Part shown: piece by piece, positions 6,548 to 12,710 of the stretch | Position numbering within the stretch: the first letter of the stretch is position 1 | Layout of the letters: each line of letters opens with the position of its first letter | NCBI GenBank assembly: GCA_945867755.1 | Contig: CAMBJN010000022.1 | Location: 1-13,540 of the forward strand | DNA: 13,540 bases | DNA from: Polynucleobacter meluiroseus | Lineage (GTDB): Bacteria; Pseudomonadota; Gammaproteobacteria; Burkholderiales; Burkholderiaceae | Direction of reading: 5' to 3' | Made by a program: the position numbers and the translations under genes | Notes under the pieces: generated by a model | What the model was told of the DNA's origin: nothing | The model's database searches: none | What the model saw: the letters and a program-made list of their open reading frames with translations, nothing else

Positions 6548-6559
6548 TATAATCAGGGT
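6548..6559 (+). promoter_or_regulatory. senA -10 box giving a predicted leaderless transcript
   Basis: A perfect TATAAT at 6548-6553 is followed by six bases and then the GTG start of senA at 6560, which is where transcription should begin. No -35 consensus is found 16-18 bases upstream; the tandem repeats occupy that place. ACCCT at 6544-6548 and AGGGT at 6555-6559 form an inverted repeat around the box, a possible operator. No usable Shine-Dalgarno exists: AGGG ends one base from the GTG. Confidence 0.6.
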
Positions 6560-7708
6560 GTGAACGTAAAGCTACCCGATCATTTCCTATATCAGCCTCA
6601 AACCAACCCATCTCTTTTGAAAGATTGCTTGATTGAGTCAAATGAGCTCACCCGTAATATTCTGATGAATCTCAAGCCTGGTCAAGAATTAGTACCAAAT
6701 CTAGAAGTGGTCAACCCTCCCCATTGGGAGTTTGGACACCTCACATGGTTTCATGAGTTTTGGGTGCATCGCAAGGGCCAAGCATCCAATCCTTCTTTGC
6801 TTGATAACTCTGATTTTCTTTTTAACTCTTCAGACATAGCCCACTCAGATCGTTGGGTGATTGAGATGCCATCCATCGAGCGCTTGCTTCAATACAACTT
6901 TGAGGTATTTCAGAAAACGCATGAACTACTTCAAGATGCACTTGATGCAGAAACCAACTATTTTATTCAGTTATCTATCTTTCATCAGGACATGCACAAC
7001 GAGGCTTTTGCTTATATGTGGCAAACCTTAGGTTACAGGGCGCCATTCAAAGCTTTTGAAGGTTCAGCTTCAAAAAAGAGCCTGTCCTTAAAGTACATTG
7101 AAATGCCCAAGCAATCATTCAAGGCTGGTTCTGATGATCACAATGGCTTCATATTCGATAATGAAAAATGGGCGCACACGGTGGAGATCGATGATTTTGC
7201 CATTGCAAATCGTGCGGTCACCAATGGTGAGTATCTAGAGTTTATTGAGTCTGGTAAAAATATTTCAGATACTGCAAAGATTGAGATTCCAAAATATTGG
7301 AAAAAAGAGGGAGGCCATTGGTATCAACGATTCTTTGATGAGTGGCATCCACTGACACTGGATGAGCCTGTGCGGCATATATCTTATTTGGATGCAAAAC
7401 GATATTGTGATTGGCGACATCTGCGATTGCCAACCGAGCACGAATTATCACTATTAATGAGTCAAGCAGACAGTCAATGGCAAATATCCAATTTATGGGA
7501 ATGGACAGCCGATCCTTTCATGCCATTTCCGGGTTTTTCACCAGACCCATACATAGACTATTCAAAACCTTGGTTTGATGGTAGCTACCAGGTTTTGAAG
7601 GGTTGGAGCTTGTATACCCCAAAGCGATTGCGGCGCAATACTTTCCGTAACTTTTACGCACCTCATCGCTATGACCATTTTTGTGGCTTTCGCACGTGTT
7701 TACTCTAA
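6560..7708 (+). CDS. senA: Selenoneine synthase SenA (EgtB-like non-heme iron enzyme)
   Basis: A 382-residue homologue of ergothioneine synthase EgtB that in this context is SenA, which joins hercynine to a selenosugar and, with O2 and Fe(II), forms the C-Se bond of selenoneine. The N-terminal DinB_2 bundle carries the three likely iron ligands: His60 in FGHLTWFHE and His142 and His146 in HQDMHNEAF. The C-terminal FGE/sulfatase-type domain spans about 177-382 with VTNGEYLEFIESG, LRLPTEHE, NLWEWTADPF and YDHFCGFRTCLL. SenA rather than EgtB is inferred from the neighbouring selD/senC, egtD and senB and the absence of egtC or egtA. GTG 6560 is the only start: upstream the frame reads through the repeats without ATG, GTG or TTG to a TAA at 6485. 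It seems leaderless. A small hairpin (7700-7705 with 7712-7717) overlaps its stop. Confidence 0.88.
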   Translation: MNVKLPDHFLYQPQTNPSLLKDCLIESNELTRNILMNLKPGQELVPNLEVVNPPHWEFGHLTWFHEFWVHRKGQASNPSLLDNSDFLFNSSDIAHSDRWVIEMPSIERLLQYNFEVFQKTHELLQDALDAETNYFIQLSIFHQDMHNEAFAYMWQTLGYRAPFKAFEGSASKKSLSLKYIEMPKQSFKAGSDDHNGFIFDNEKWAHTVEIDDFAIANRAVTNGEYLEFIESGKNISDTAKIEIPKYWKKEGGHWYQRFFDEWHPLTLDEPVRHISYLDAKRYCDWRHLRLPTEHELSLLMSQADSQWQISNLWEWTADPFMPFPGFSPDPYIDYSKPWFDGSYQVLKGWSLYTPKRLRRNTFRNFYAPHRYDHFCGFRTCLL

Positions 7709-7779
7709 ATTGAGTAAGCTACAGTATTCCTGAATTTTCAGATCTTTCATTTTTATACTCATCATTTTGTCGAGCATCT

Positions 7780-8820
7780 ATGTCTTATAACGGTCGTCTT
7801 ACTTCTCTTTCTCATGGTGGTGGTTGTGGTTGCAAAATTGCACCTGGTATCTTGAGCGATATCCTCAAGGCTTCACCTATCAGAAATATCCCAGCTGCTT
7901 TACTAGCTGGCTCAGATAACAATGAAGATGCGGCTGTTTATCAAATCAATGACAGGCAAGCCATCGTTGCCACAACCGATTTTTTTATGCCAATCGTGGA
8001 CGATCCATTCGAGTTTGGCCGCATTGCTGCAACGAATGCCATATCTGATATTTATGCGATGGGAGCACAACCGTTGTTTGCTCTGGCATTGCTTGGCATG
8101 CCCATCAATCTCTTACCTATGGAAGTCATTCAGCAGATCACGGCCGGTGGCGAATCAGTGTGTGCTGATGCTGGTATCATGATTGCTGGCGGTCACTCTA
8201 TTGATACGGTTGAGCCTATCTATGGATTGGTCGCAATTGGTATTGTCGATCCTAAAAAACTAAAGAGAAACAATGGAGCCAAAGCAGGCGACAGCATTAT
8301 TTTAAGTAAGCCGCTAGGTGTGGGTATTCTTTCAGCCGCATTGAAGAAAGAGCAATTATCCGAATCTGGTTATCGCGAGATGATTGCTTTAACAACCAAA
8401 CTCAATAAGCCTGGCGTTGAATTAGCGCAATTAGAGGGCGTTCATGCTTTAACCGATGTCACAGGGTTTGGTCTGGCTGGACATTTACTTGAATTAGCTC
8501 GTGGCGCCAAATTAGAAGCTAAATTAAACTGGAGCAGTATCCCTGTTATTGAAGAAGCTGTTCAGCTAGCACAAAAAGACATATATACCGGTGCCTCAAC
8601 TCGTAATTGGGCTGGCTTCGGTCACGAAGTTAAGTTGGCACAGAACATATCTTTGTGGCAGCAGAACTTGTTGACCGATCCTCAGACCAGTGGAGGTCTA
8701 TTGATTTCTTGTGCTCCAGAGGCAGAGGCTCAGGTTTTAGCCATTTTGCAAGCCGGTGATTTTATGAAAGCTCAGAAAATCGGACAATTCTCTGAAGGTT
8801 CTGGGTTATCTGTTTCTTAA
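7780..8820 (+). CDS. senC: Selenophosphate synthetase SelD/SenC
   Basis: A 346-residue selenide, water dikinase. It uses ATP and selenide to make selenophosphate, AMP and phosphate. The catalytic motif HGGGCGCKIAP has Cys16 (ordinary cysteine, codon TGT) and Lys19, matching Cys17 and Lys20 of E. coli SelD. Further hallmarks are AVYQINDRQAIVATTDFF with metal-binding Asp, GRIAATNAISDIYAMGA, GGHSIDTVEPIYGL, LTDVTGFGLAGHLLE and LLTDPQTSGGLLIS. Length is normal for the family. In sen clusters the SelD homologue is called SenC and supplies SenB. Whether this copy also feeds selenocysteine or selenouridine formation cannot be judged, since no selA, selB or selU is in view. A 71-base gap follows senA, with a TATACT at 7754-7759 as a weak internal -10. 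It ends three bases before egtD. Confidence 0.9.
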   Translation: MSYNGRLTSLSHGGGCGCKIAPGILSDILKASPIRNIPAALLAGSDNNEDAAVYQINDRQAIVATTDFFMPIVDDPFEFGRIAATNAISDIYAMGAQPLFALALLGMPINLLPMEVIQQITAGGESVCADAGIMIAGGHSIDTVEPIYGLVAIGIVDPKKLKRNNGAKAGDSIILSKPLGVGILSAALKKEQLSESGYREMIALTTKLNKPGVELAQLEGVHALTDVTGFGLAGHLLELARGAKLEAKLNWSSIPVIEEAVQLAQKDIYTGASTRNWAGFGHEVKLAQNISLWQQNLLTDPQTSGGLLISCAPEAEAQVLAILQAGDFMKAQKIGQFSEGSGLSVS

Positions 8821-8823
8821 AAA

Positions 8824-9738
8824 ATGAACAAGTCAATCATTGAAGAAATAACGGCTGGCCTTCAATCAGGCACGCCCTTCATTGCCCCTAAATTCTTTTA
8901 TGATGAGATTGGCTCTCGCCTCTTTGAGGCCATCACACTCTTAGATGAGTACTACCCAACCCGTGTTGAAAAATCGATCATGAAGATGCATGAGCAGCAA
9001 ATAGCTTCTGCTGTTGGTGCTTGTGATGTTTTATTAGATTTGGGTGCCGGTAATTGCGCCAAAGCCAGCGAGCTGTTTAATTCAGTGAATCCTAAGCAAT
9101 ACCTGGCGCTGGATATTTCTAAAGATTTTTTAGAGCTGGCCATTGCTGAATTACAAAAGAAATTTCCTCATATTGAAATGACCGCGCAGGTCTGTGATTT
9201 AAGCCAGCCACTCAGCTTTCCAGATTTTGTAGGTAAGAAGAAAACCTTCTTTTACCCCGGATCTTCCATCGGTAACTTCAATCCTGATCAAGTCAGTAGT
9301 TTCTTTAAAAACATTGCCACGATTTGCGATGGTTCTGGCGGCTTGTTGATTGGGGTTGATTTGGTCAAGGACGGTGATGTTCTTCAGAAGGCTTATGATG
9401 ATTCTCTGGGCATAACCGCTGCATTTAATTTAAATGTACTGAAGCACTTAAACCGCATCATTGAAAGTGATTTTGATGTGAGCGACTGGGAGCACTTCGC
9501 TATCTTCAATGAAGAGGAATCTCGCATTGAAATGCATCTTCGAGCCAAACGAGATGTTTCGGTGACCTGGCCATCTCAATCCATACGCTTCAAAGCGGGT
9601 CAGATGATTCACACAGAAAATAGCTATAAATACACAAAATCTTCGTTTTCTGATTTATTAATCAAAGCAGGCTTTACTGCTGTTAAGGCCTGGACAGACC
9701 CTAAAGAGTTATTCATGGTCTGTTACGCCAAGGCTTGA
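8824..9738 (+). CDS. egtD: L-histidine N-alpha-methyltransferase EgtD
   Basis: A 304-residue SAM-dependent enzyme that trimethylates the alpha-amino group of histidine to hercynine, the acceptor for SenA. Family marks include PKFFYDEIGSRLFE, EYYPTRVEKSIM (a Tyr used in substrate binding), the SAM loop LLDLGAGNCAK (about 70-80), LALDISKDFL, the YPGSSIGNF block (144-152) whose Asn binds the histidine, LIGVDLVKD, AAFNLNVLKHLNR, and ENSYKYT with Glu265 and Ser267 in the positions used for substrate recognition in mycobacterial EgtD. It starts three bases after the selD/senC stop, so translation is likely coupled. There is no clear terminator in the 25 bases before the convergent senB end. Placing egtD inside the operon makes the pathway self-contained. 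Confidence 0.93.
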   Translation: MNKSIIEEITAGLQSGTPFIAPKFFYDEIGSRLFEAITLLDEYYPTRVEKSIMKMHEQQIASAVGACDVLLDLGAGNCAKASELFNSVNPKQYLALDISKDFLELAIAELQKKFPHIEMTAQVCDLSQPLSFPDFVGKKKTFFYPGSSIGNFNPDQVSSFFKNIATICDGSGGLLIGVDLVKDGDVLQKAYDDSLGITAAFNLNVLKHLNRIIESDFDVSDWEHFAIFNEEESRIEMHLRAKRDVSVTWPSQSIRFKAGQMIHTENSYKYTKSSFSDLLIKAGFTAVKAWTDPKELFMVCYAKA

Positions 9739-9763
9739 CCTTCTACTGATCAAAGCCATAGCT

Positions 9764-10720
9764 CTATTTAATTAAACGATTCAACAACGCTTTAATTGAA
9801 TTCAACTCAAATTCTGGTTGAACATAACGTTGCCTCTTTTTGATGTGCGCTTCCAAAGATTTATAAAAAGAAGAATGCATTTCTGCTTTTTGCAAGATCA
9901 GCGCTAAAGCTTTGGCATCGCCAACTGGGTAGTAGCCAGGATAGTCGTCTCCAAGTAAGCCATGATTGCCCGGGATATCTGAGGCAATGACAGGCACCCC
10001 AATTGCAATGGCCTCTGTTACAACGTGAGCTCCACCCTCCATGAGGCTTGATATCACCATCAGATGACTGCGAGAGAGTTGCTGTAGTGTCTCTGGGTGA
10101 CTCAGTTCATCAAGCCACTGATAGTTCTTGAGTTCTTTGCTGTATGCCTTGGCCAGGCTTTTCATGTCAAGGCTCATGGCCTTGCCCAAGTGTAAAACTT
10201 GGATCTTGCTTTCTGGTCTGAGGTATTTAAGACTTTCTGCTGTGCAAAAGGGATCTTTTTCAGGCCTTAGATGCCCAATCACACTGATTAAGAAACTCTT
10301 CATCAAAAGAGTTTTGCGTTTGACTGACTTGGTAGATTGATAAATGACGTGAGTTTTTGTTTGCAAATGTTTTGGAATCATCGTCAATGCAGCAGATTGC
10401 AAAACAACAATGGCATCAGCCATTTCCATTGATTTAAGCACTTCGGAATGTGATGCCATGTCTCGATACACATCAGTGCCAGTGATGATGAGGATGATTG
10501 GCCGATTGAAATAAAGCTTTCGAAACTGAACAATGGATGCGTGGCTTCGATAAGCGTGCAGGGCAATCAATACATCTGTGTTCTTACCTGACCAGCGATT
10601 AGATATTTCAACTTGATGACCTAATTTTTTCAGAAAGCCCTGCCAACGCAAAGCCGTGATGCGATTGCCGTGCAGACTTCCTGCTGGAGCAGGAGTAACA
10701 ATTTCTATATGGCTTGTAAT
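9764..10720 (-). CDS. senB: Selenosugar synthase SenB (glycosyltransferase), non-canonical start
   Basis: A GT-B glycosyltransferase of the TIGR04348/SenB family. It transfers selenophosphate selenium onto the sugar of UDP-GlcNAc, giving the 1-seleno sugar used by SenA. Motifs, numbered from my start, include TPAPAGSLHGNRITALRW (9-26, the conserved Gly-rich N-terminal loop), LHAYRSH (54-60), TGTDVYRD (80-87), IGHLRPEKDP (about 148-157) and the nucleotide-sugar block EGGAHVVTEAI followed by PVIASDIPG (about 228-252). The first standard start, TTG at 10649-10651, would cut off the Gly-rich loop. Upstream codons to an in-frame TAA (10733-10735) contain no ATG, GTG or TTG. I infer ATT at 10718-10720, which has AGGT eight bases before it, giving 318 residues; ATA at 10706-10708 is an alternative. 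It is convergent with egtD. Confidence 0.83.
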   Translation of the reverse strand: MTSHIEIVTPAPAGSLHGNRITALRWQGFLKKLGHQVEISNRWSGKNTDVLIALHAYRSHASIVQFRKLYFNRPIILIITGTDVYRDMASHSEVLKSMEMADAIVVLQSAALTMIPKHLQTKTHVIYQSTKSVKRKTLLMKSFLISVIGHLRPEKDPFCTAESLKYLRPESKIQVLHLGKAMSLDMKSLAKAYSKELKNYQWLDELSHPETLQQLSRSHLMVISSLMEGGAHVVTEAIAIGVPVIASDIPGNHGLLGDDYPGYYPVGDAKALALILQKAEMHSSFYKSLEAHIKKRQRYVQPEFELNSIKALLNRLIK

Positions 10721-10732
10721 AGCGGTTACCTG

Positions 10733-10780
10733 TTAAATTTCAAAAACTTCGTTAATAAGTTTTATAGCTCGTGTTGCCAT
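10733..10780 (-). CDS. 15-codon upstream ORF before senB
   Basis: ATG at 10778-10780, with AGAAGG at good distance upstream, opens a short frame reading MATRAIKLINEVFEI and ending in TAA at 10733-10735. It is in the same frame as senB, and its stop lies 12 bases before the inferred ATT start. It may be a leader peptide that delivers ribosomes to the weak senB start by re-initiation. It could also be the original start of a longer senB now interrupted by a stop, but the family N-terminus begins at about IEIVTPAP, so this extension is not expected. Expression is unproven. Confidence 0.4.
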   Translation of the reverse strand: MATRAIKLINEVFEI

Positions 10781-10921
10781 TGTATAAGCCTTCTCGAATC
10801 TAATGAAAGGCATACAAACAGTCAGTAAAGTAACTAAAAAGTAGCAATCATTTCTTGAGTCTCTTTTTAAGACATAATCATCCATACCTACTTTCGATCA
10901 ATGAACAATAAAGAGACAAAT
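10781..10921. promoter_or_regulatory. Divergent promoter region, senB leader / nitroreductase
   Basis: This spacer must hold promoters for senB (minus) and the nitroreductase (plus). For the plus strand, CATAAT at 10873-10878 is one base off the -10 consensus, but with only a poor -35 (TTTCTT at 10851-10856). I see no convincing minus-strand promoter, no selenium-related motif and no copy of the 15-bp senA repeat. Confidence 0.3.
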
Positions 10922-11524
10922 ATGAACACACTAGACGCCATCCGCCAAAGAAGGGCTATCAAACACTTTGATCCAGCCCATCAATTCACAAAAGATGAAA
11001 CGCAGCAATTGATTGAATTGGCGATGCAATCCCCATCGTCATTCAATATTCAGCACTGGCGCTTGGTGAATGTCACAGATAAAGCCCTAAGAACTCAACT
11101 GCGCGCTGCCGCTCATGACCAGGCTCAAGTGACCGATGCTTCATTGTTATTTGTTATTGCAGTAGATATCAAGGCCTGGAGCAAAGATCCTGCAAGGTAT
11201 TGGGTCAATGCCCCTAAAGAAGCTCAAGACATCTTGGTGCCGTGGATCAATCCTTTTTATTCGGGCGATGAACAACTGCAGCGTGATGAAGCCATGAGAT
11301 CTGCGGGTATTTTGCTGCAAACCATGATGTTGTCAGCAAAAGCCATGGGTTATGACTCTTGCCCAATGGTAGGTTTTGATTTTAAGAAAGTTGCTGAATT
11401 GGTTCACTTGCCAAAAGACTTTGCTTTGGCAGCCATGCTCGTGATTGGTAAAGCCACTCAACCAGCCTGGCCAAAACCTGGATTCATTCCTCAATCAGAA
11501 ATGATCGTTGAAAATCATTTTTAA
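10922..11524 (+). CDS. Nitroreductase family protein
   Basis: A 200-residue FMN-dependent nitroreductase-family oxidoreductase. The N-terminal TLDAIRQRRAIKHFDP has the Arg pair that contacts FMN phosphate. AMQSPSSFNIQHWRLVNV is the typical Pro-Ser-Ser-x-N-x-Q-x-W FMN-binding block. AMRSAGILLQTMMLSAKAMGYDSCPMVGFD matches, when read in pieces, the family's dimer-interface and Gly-rich region, and AAMLVIGK the C-terminal strand. Members use NAD(P)H to reduce nitro compounds, quinones or other electrophiles; the substrate here is unknown. An ATG at 10901 would add seven residues but has no ribosome binding site, whereas ATG 10922 is preceded by AAAGAGA and gives the usual family start. It is adjacent to the selenoneine locus, but nothing ties it to that pathway. 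Confidence 0.9.
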   Translation: MNTLDAIRQRRAIKHFDPAHQFTKDETQQLIELAMQSPSSFNIQHWRLVNVTDKALRTQLRAAAHDQAQVTDASLLFVIAVDIKAWSKDPARYWVNAPKEAQDILVPWINPFYSGDEQLQRDEAMRSAGILLQTMMLSAKAMGYDSCPMVGFDFKKVAELVHLPKDFALAAMLVIGKATQPAWPKPGFIPQSEMIVENHF

Positions 11525-11566
11525 TTCACATGAATGTATCGATCAATCATGAATAATGATTCATGA
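11524..11566. repeat. Clustered ATTCA/TGAAT inverted repeats
   Basis: Two inverted repeats lie in the 52-base gap after the nitroreductase gene: ATTCA (11524-11528) with TGAAT (11531-11535), and TCATGAAT (11547-11554) with ATTCATGA (11559-11566), an 8-bp stem with an AATG loop. CATGAAT also repeats directly at 11529-11535 and 11548-11554. There is no T tract, so it is more like an operator, or a weak hairpin ahead of the next gene, than a terminator. Confidence 0.5.
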
Positions 11567-11576
11567 GTAAAGAGCA

Positions 11577-11891
11577 ATGAAAAAAAAGAACTTACTGACT
11601 GTATTGTCTCTTTTGATCTTTACATTCTTTGAATTAATGATTGTCATCCTCGATGTCGGGCTCATGGCTGTGGCGTTTGCGATACCAGCTTTGATTGGTT
11701 ATATCCTTAAACATCAGCTTGGAGATTTGATTTATTTGATGTTTTTAGCCATGGGCGTTGCGGCAGTGGCGGTCGTCTTTGTCTATCGCAAACAATCACA
11801 GGCTTACTTTAGAAAAACCATGGGTCAACGCTCAGAAACACTGATTGAAAAGCTCCGATTTAGTCGATGGTTCAAGGATATTCCTCAATAA
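11577..11891 (+). CDS. Small integral membrane protein
   Basis: A 104-residue membrane protein that I cannot name. A basic start (MKKKN) leads into hydrophobic stretches at about 7-26, 27-45 and 50-70, giving two or three transmembrane helices with a short loop KHQLGD. A basic cytoplasmic tail of about 33 residues follows (YRKQSQAYFRKTMGQRSETL onward). ATG 11577 has AAAGAG just upstream. It stands 52 bases after the nitroreductase gene and 67 bases before the phasin gene, all on the same strand. The positive-inside rule puts both N- and C-termini in the cytoplasm if there are two helices. Function is unknown. Confidence 0.7.
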   Translation: MKKKNLLTVLSLLIFTFFELMIVILDVGLMAVAFAIPALIGYILKHQLGDLIYLMFLAMGVAAVAVVFVYRKQSQAYFRKTMGQRSETLIEKLRFSRWFKDIPQ

Positions 11892-11958
11892 CAGACAGTA
11901 TTGGCAAAACCCTCATTTAGGTATAGGATGAAAAGTCAACTATCCATAGGAGGTCGTG

Positions 11959-12594
11959 ATGTCAGGTCAACATGAATTCATGAAGTGGCAACAAGAGCGT
12001 GCCAAAGAGCTTTTCTCTCTATCCCATCGACTCTTAGAGACTGCCAAAGAGCTTGGCGAACATCAGGTCACAGAAATCAAGGCCAGCATGGAGCATGCCA
12101 AGTCTTATGCCAAACAGGCCGCCACCAATGATGTCGCAAAGTTAAAGGCTTTGCAGGAGCAGTTTTCTGAAGATGCTGTGGCAAGGATGAAGATTTACCA
12201 AAAGAAGATCAAAGGTCTTCTGAAGACCATGGAAGATGAAGCAGCTGATGAAGTTGAGAAACATCTCAATAAAGCCCGCTCAGCCATGGAAGACTGGCTT
12301 AAAGAAGCAAGCAAAAATTTGCCAGCAGGATCAGATAAGTTCACTGATATCGTGCGTGACGTCTCTGAAGCTGGTCAAAAAGTTTTAAAAGAGGGGCGCA
12401 GGATGGCAAAGCAAGCAGCGGAGGCTGCTGAAAAAGGTTTGGCTGATTTGGAGAAAATGAGCCATGTTGCCAGCAAGAAATCTGCATCACCTGCGAGTAA
12501 AAAACCAGCCGCTAAAAAAGTTGTCAGAAAGACTGTTAAAACGGCTGTTAAAAAGGTTGCTAATAAGCCCGCGAGTAAATCAATAAAGCTCTGA
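11959..12594 (+). CDS. Phasin-like protein with histone-H1-like basic tail
   Basis: A 211-residue, almost fully helical protein. Residues about 5-120 form an amphipathic phasin-type helix (QQERAKELFSLSHRLLETAK, then EQFSEDAVARMKIYQKKIK). Residues 130-168 are a second Ala-rich helix (QAAEAAEKGLADLEKM). Residues 173-211 are an Ala/Lys/Pro/Val tail (PAAKKVVRKTVKTAVKK) like those of PhaF, AlgP and histone H1, which bind DNA non-specifically. Phasins coat polyhydroxyalkanoate granules, and PhaF-type versions also link granules to the nucleoid. No pha gene is in view, so the granule role is inferred. A GTG at 11956 is possible, but ATG 11959 sits at ideal spacing from a perfect AGGAGG (11948-11953), which predicts strong translation. 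Confidence 0.7.
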   Translation: MSGQHEFMKWQQERAKELFSLSHRLLETAKELGEHQVTEIKASMEHAKSYAKQAATNDVAKLKALQEQFSEDAVARMKIYQKKIKGLLKTMEDEAADEVEKHLNKARSAMEDWLKEASKNLPAGSDKFTDIVRDVSEAGQKVLKEGRRMAKQAAEAAEKGLADLEKMSHVASKKSASPASKKPAAKKVVRKTVKTAVKKVANKPASKSIKL

Positions 12595-12614
12595 TTAGTT
12601 TGATTTTTCTCCCG

Positions 12615-12642
12615 AAAAGCCATGCACTAGCATGGCTTTTTT
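12615..12642 (+). terminator. Intrinsic terminator after the phasin gene
   Basis: AAAAGCCATGC (12615-12625) pairs perfectly over 11 bp with GCATGGCTTTT (12630-12640) around an ACTA loop and runs into six T. It ends the phasin transcript and separates it from the symporter gene. Confidence 0.92.
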
Positions 12643-12644
12643 AT

Positions 12645-12675
12645 TTGTGAAATCAGTGCGATGCTCCTCTATAAT
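12645..12675 (+). promoter_or_regulatory. Predicted promoter of the symporter gene
   Basis: A perfect TATAAT at 12670-12675 lies 35 bases before the symporter ATG. The best -35 is TTGTGA at 12645-12650, four of six matches but at a long 19-base spacing. Its position right after a terminator supports an independent transcription unit. Confidence 0.55.
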
Positions 12676-12710
12676 TTGCTAATTAATCAGTTTAAATACA
12701 AAGGTTAACT

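Noticed and set aside
7700..7719. Terminator between senA and selD/senC
   Set aside because: The small hairpin overlaps the senA stop but has no T tract, and the genes share a pathway and strand, so read-through is more likely.
7825..7833. Selenocysteine in the SelD active site
   Set aside because: The catalytic position is an ordinary cysteine codon (TGT) with no in-frame TGA; many SelD proteins use Cys.
10384..10566. Second minus-strand frame and plus-strand 70-residue frame within senB
   Set aside because: Both overlap conserved SenB motifs in another frame, with no independent start signals or recognisable protein.
10733..10735. Stop codon inside senB read through as selenocysteine
   Set aside because: The codon is TAA, not TGA, and the sequence upstream of it does not match the SenB family, so a recoded stop is not needed to explain the protein.
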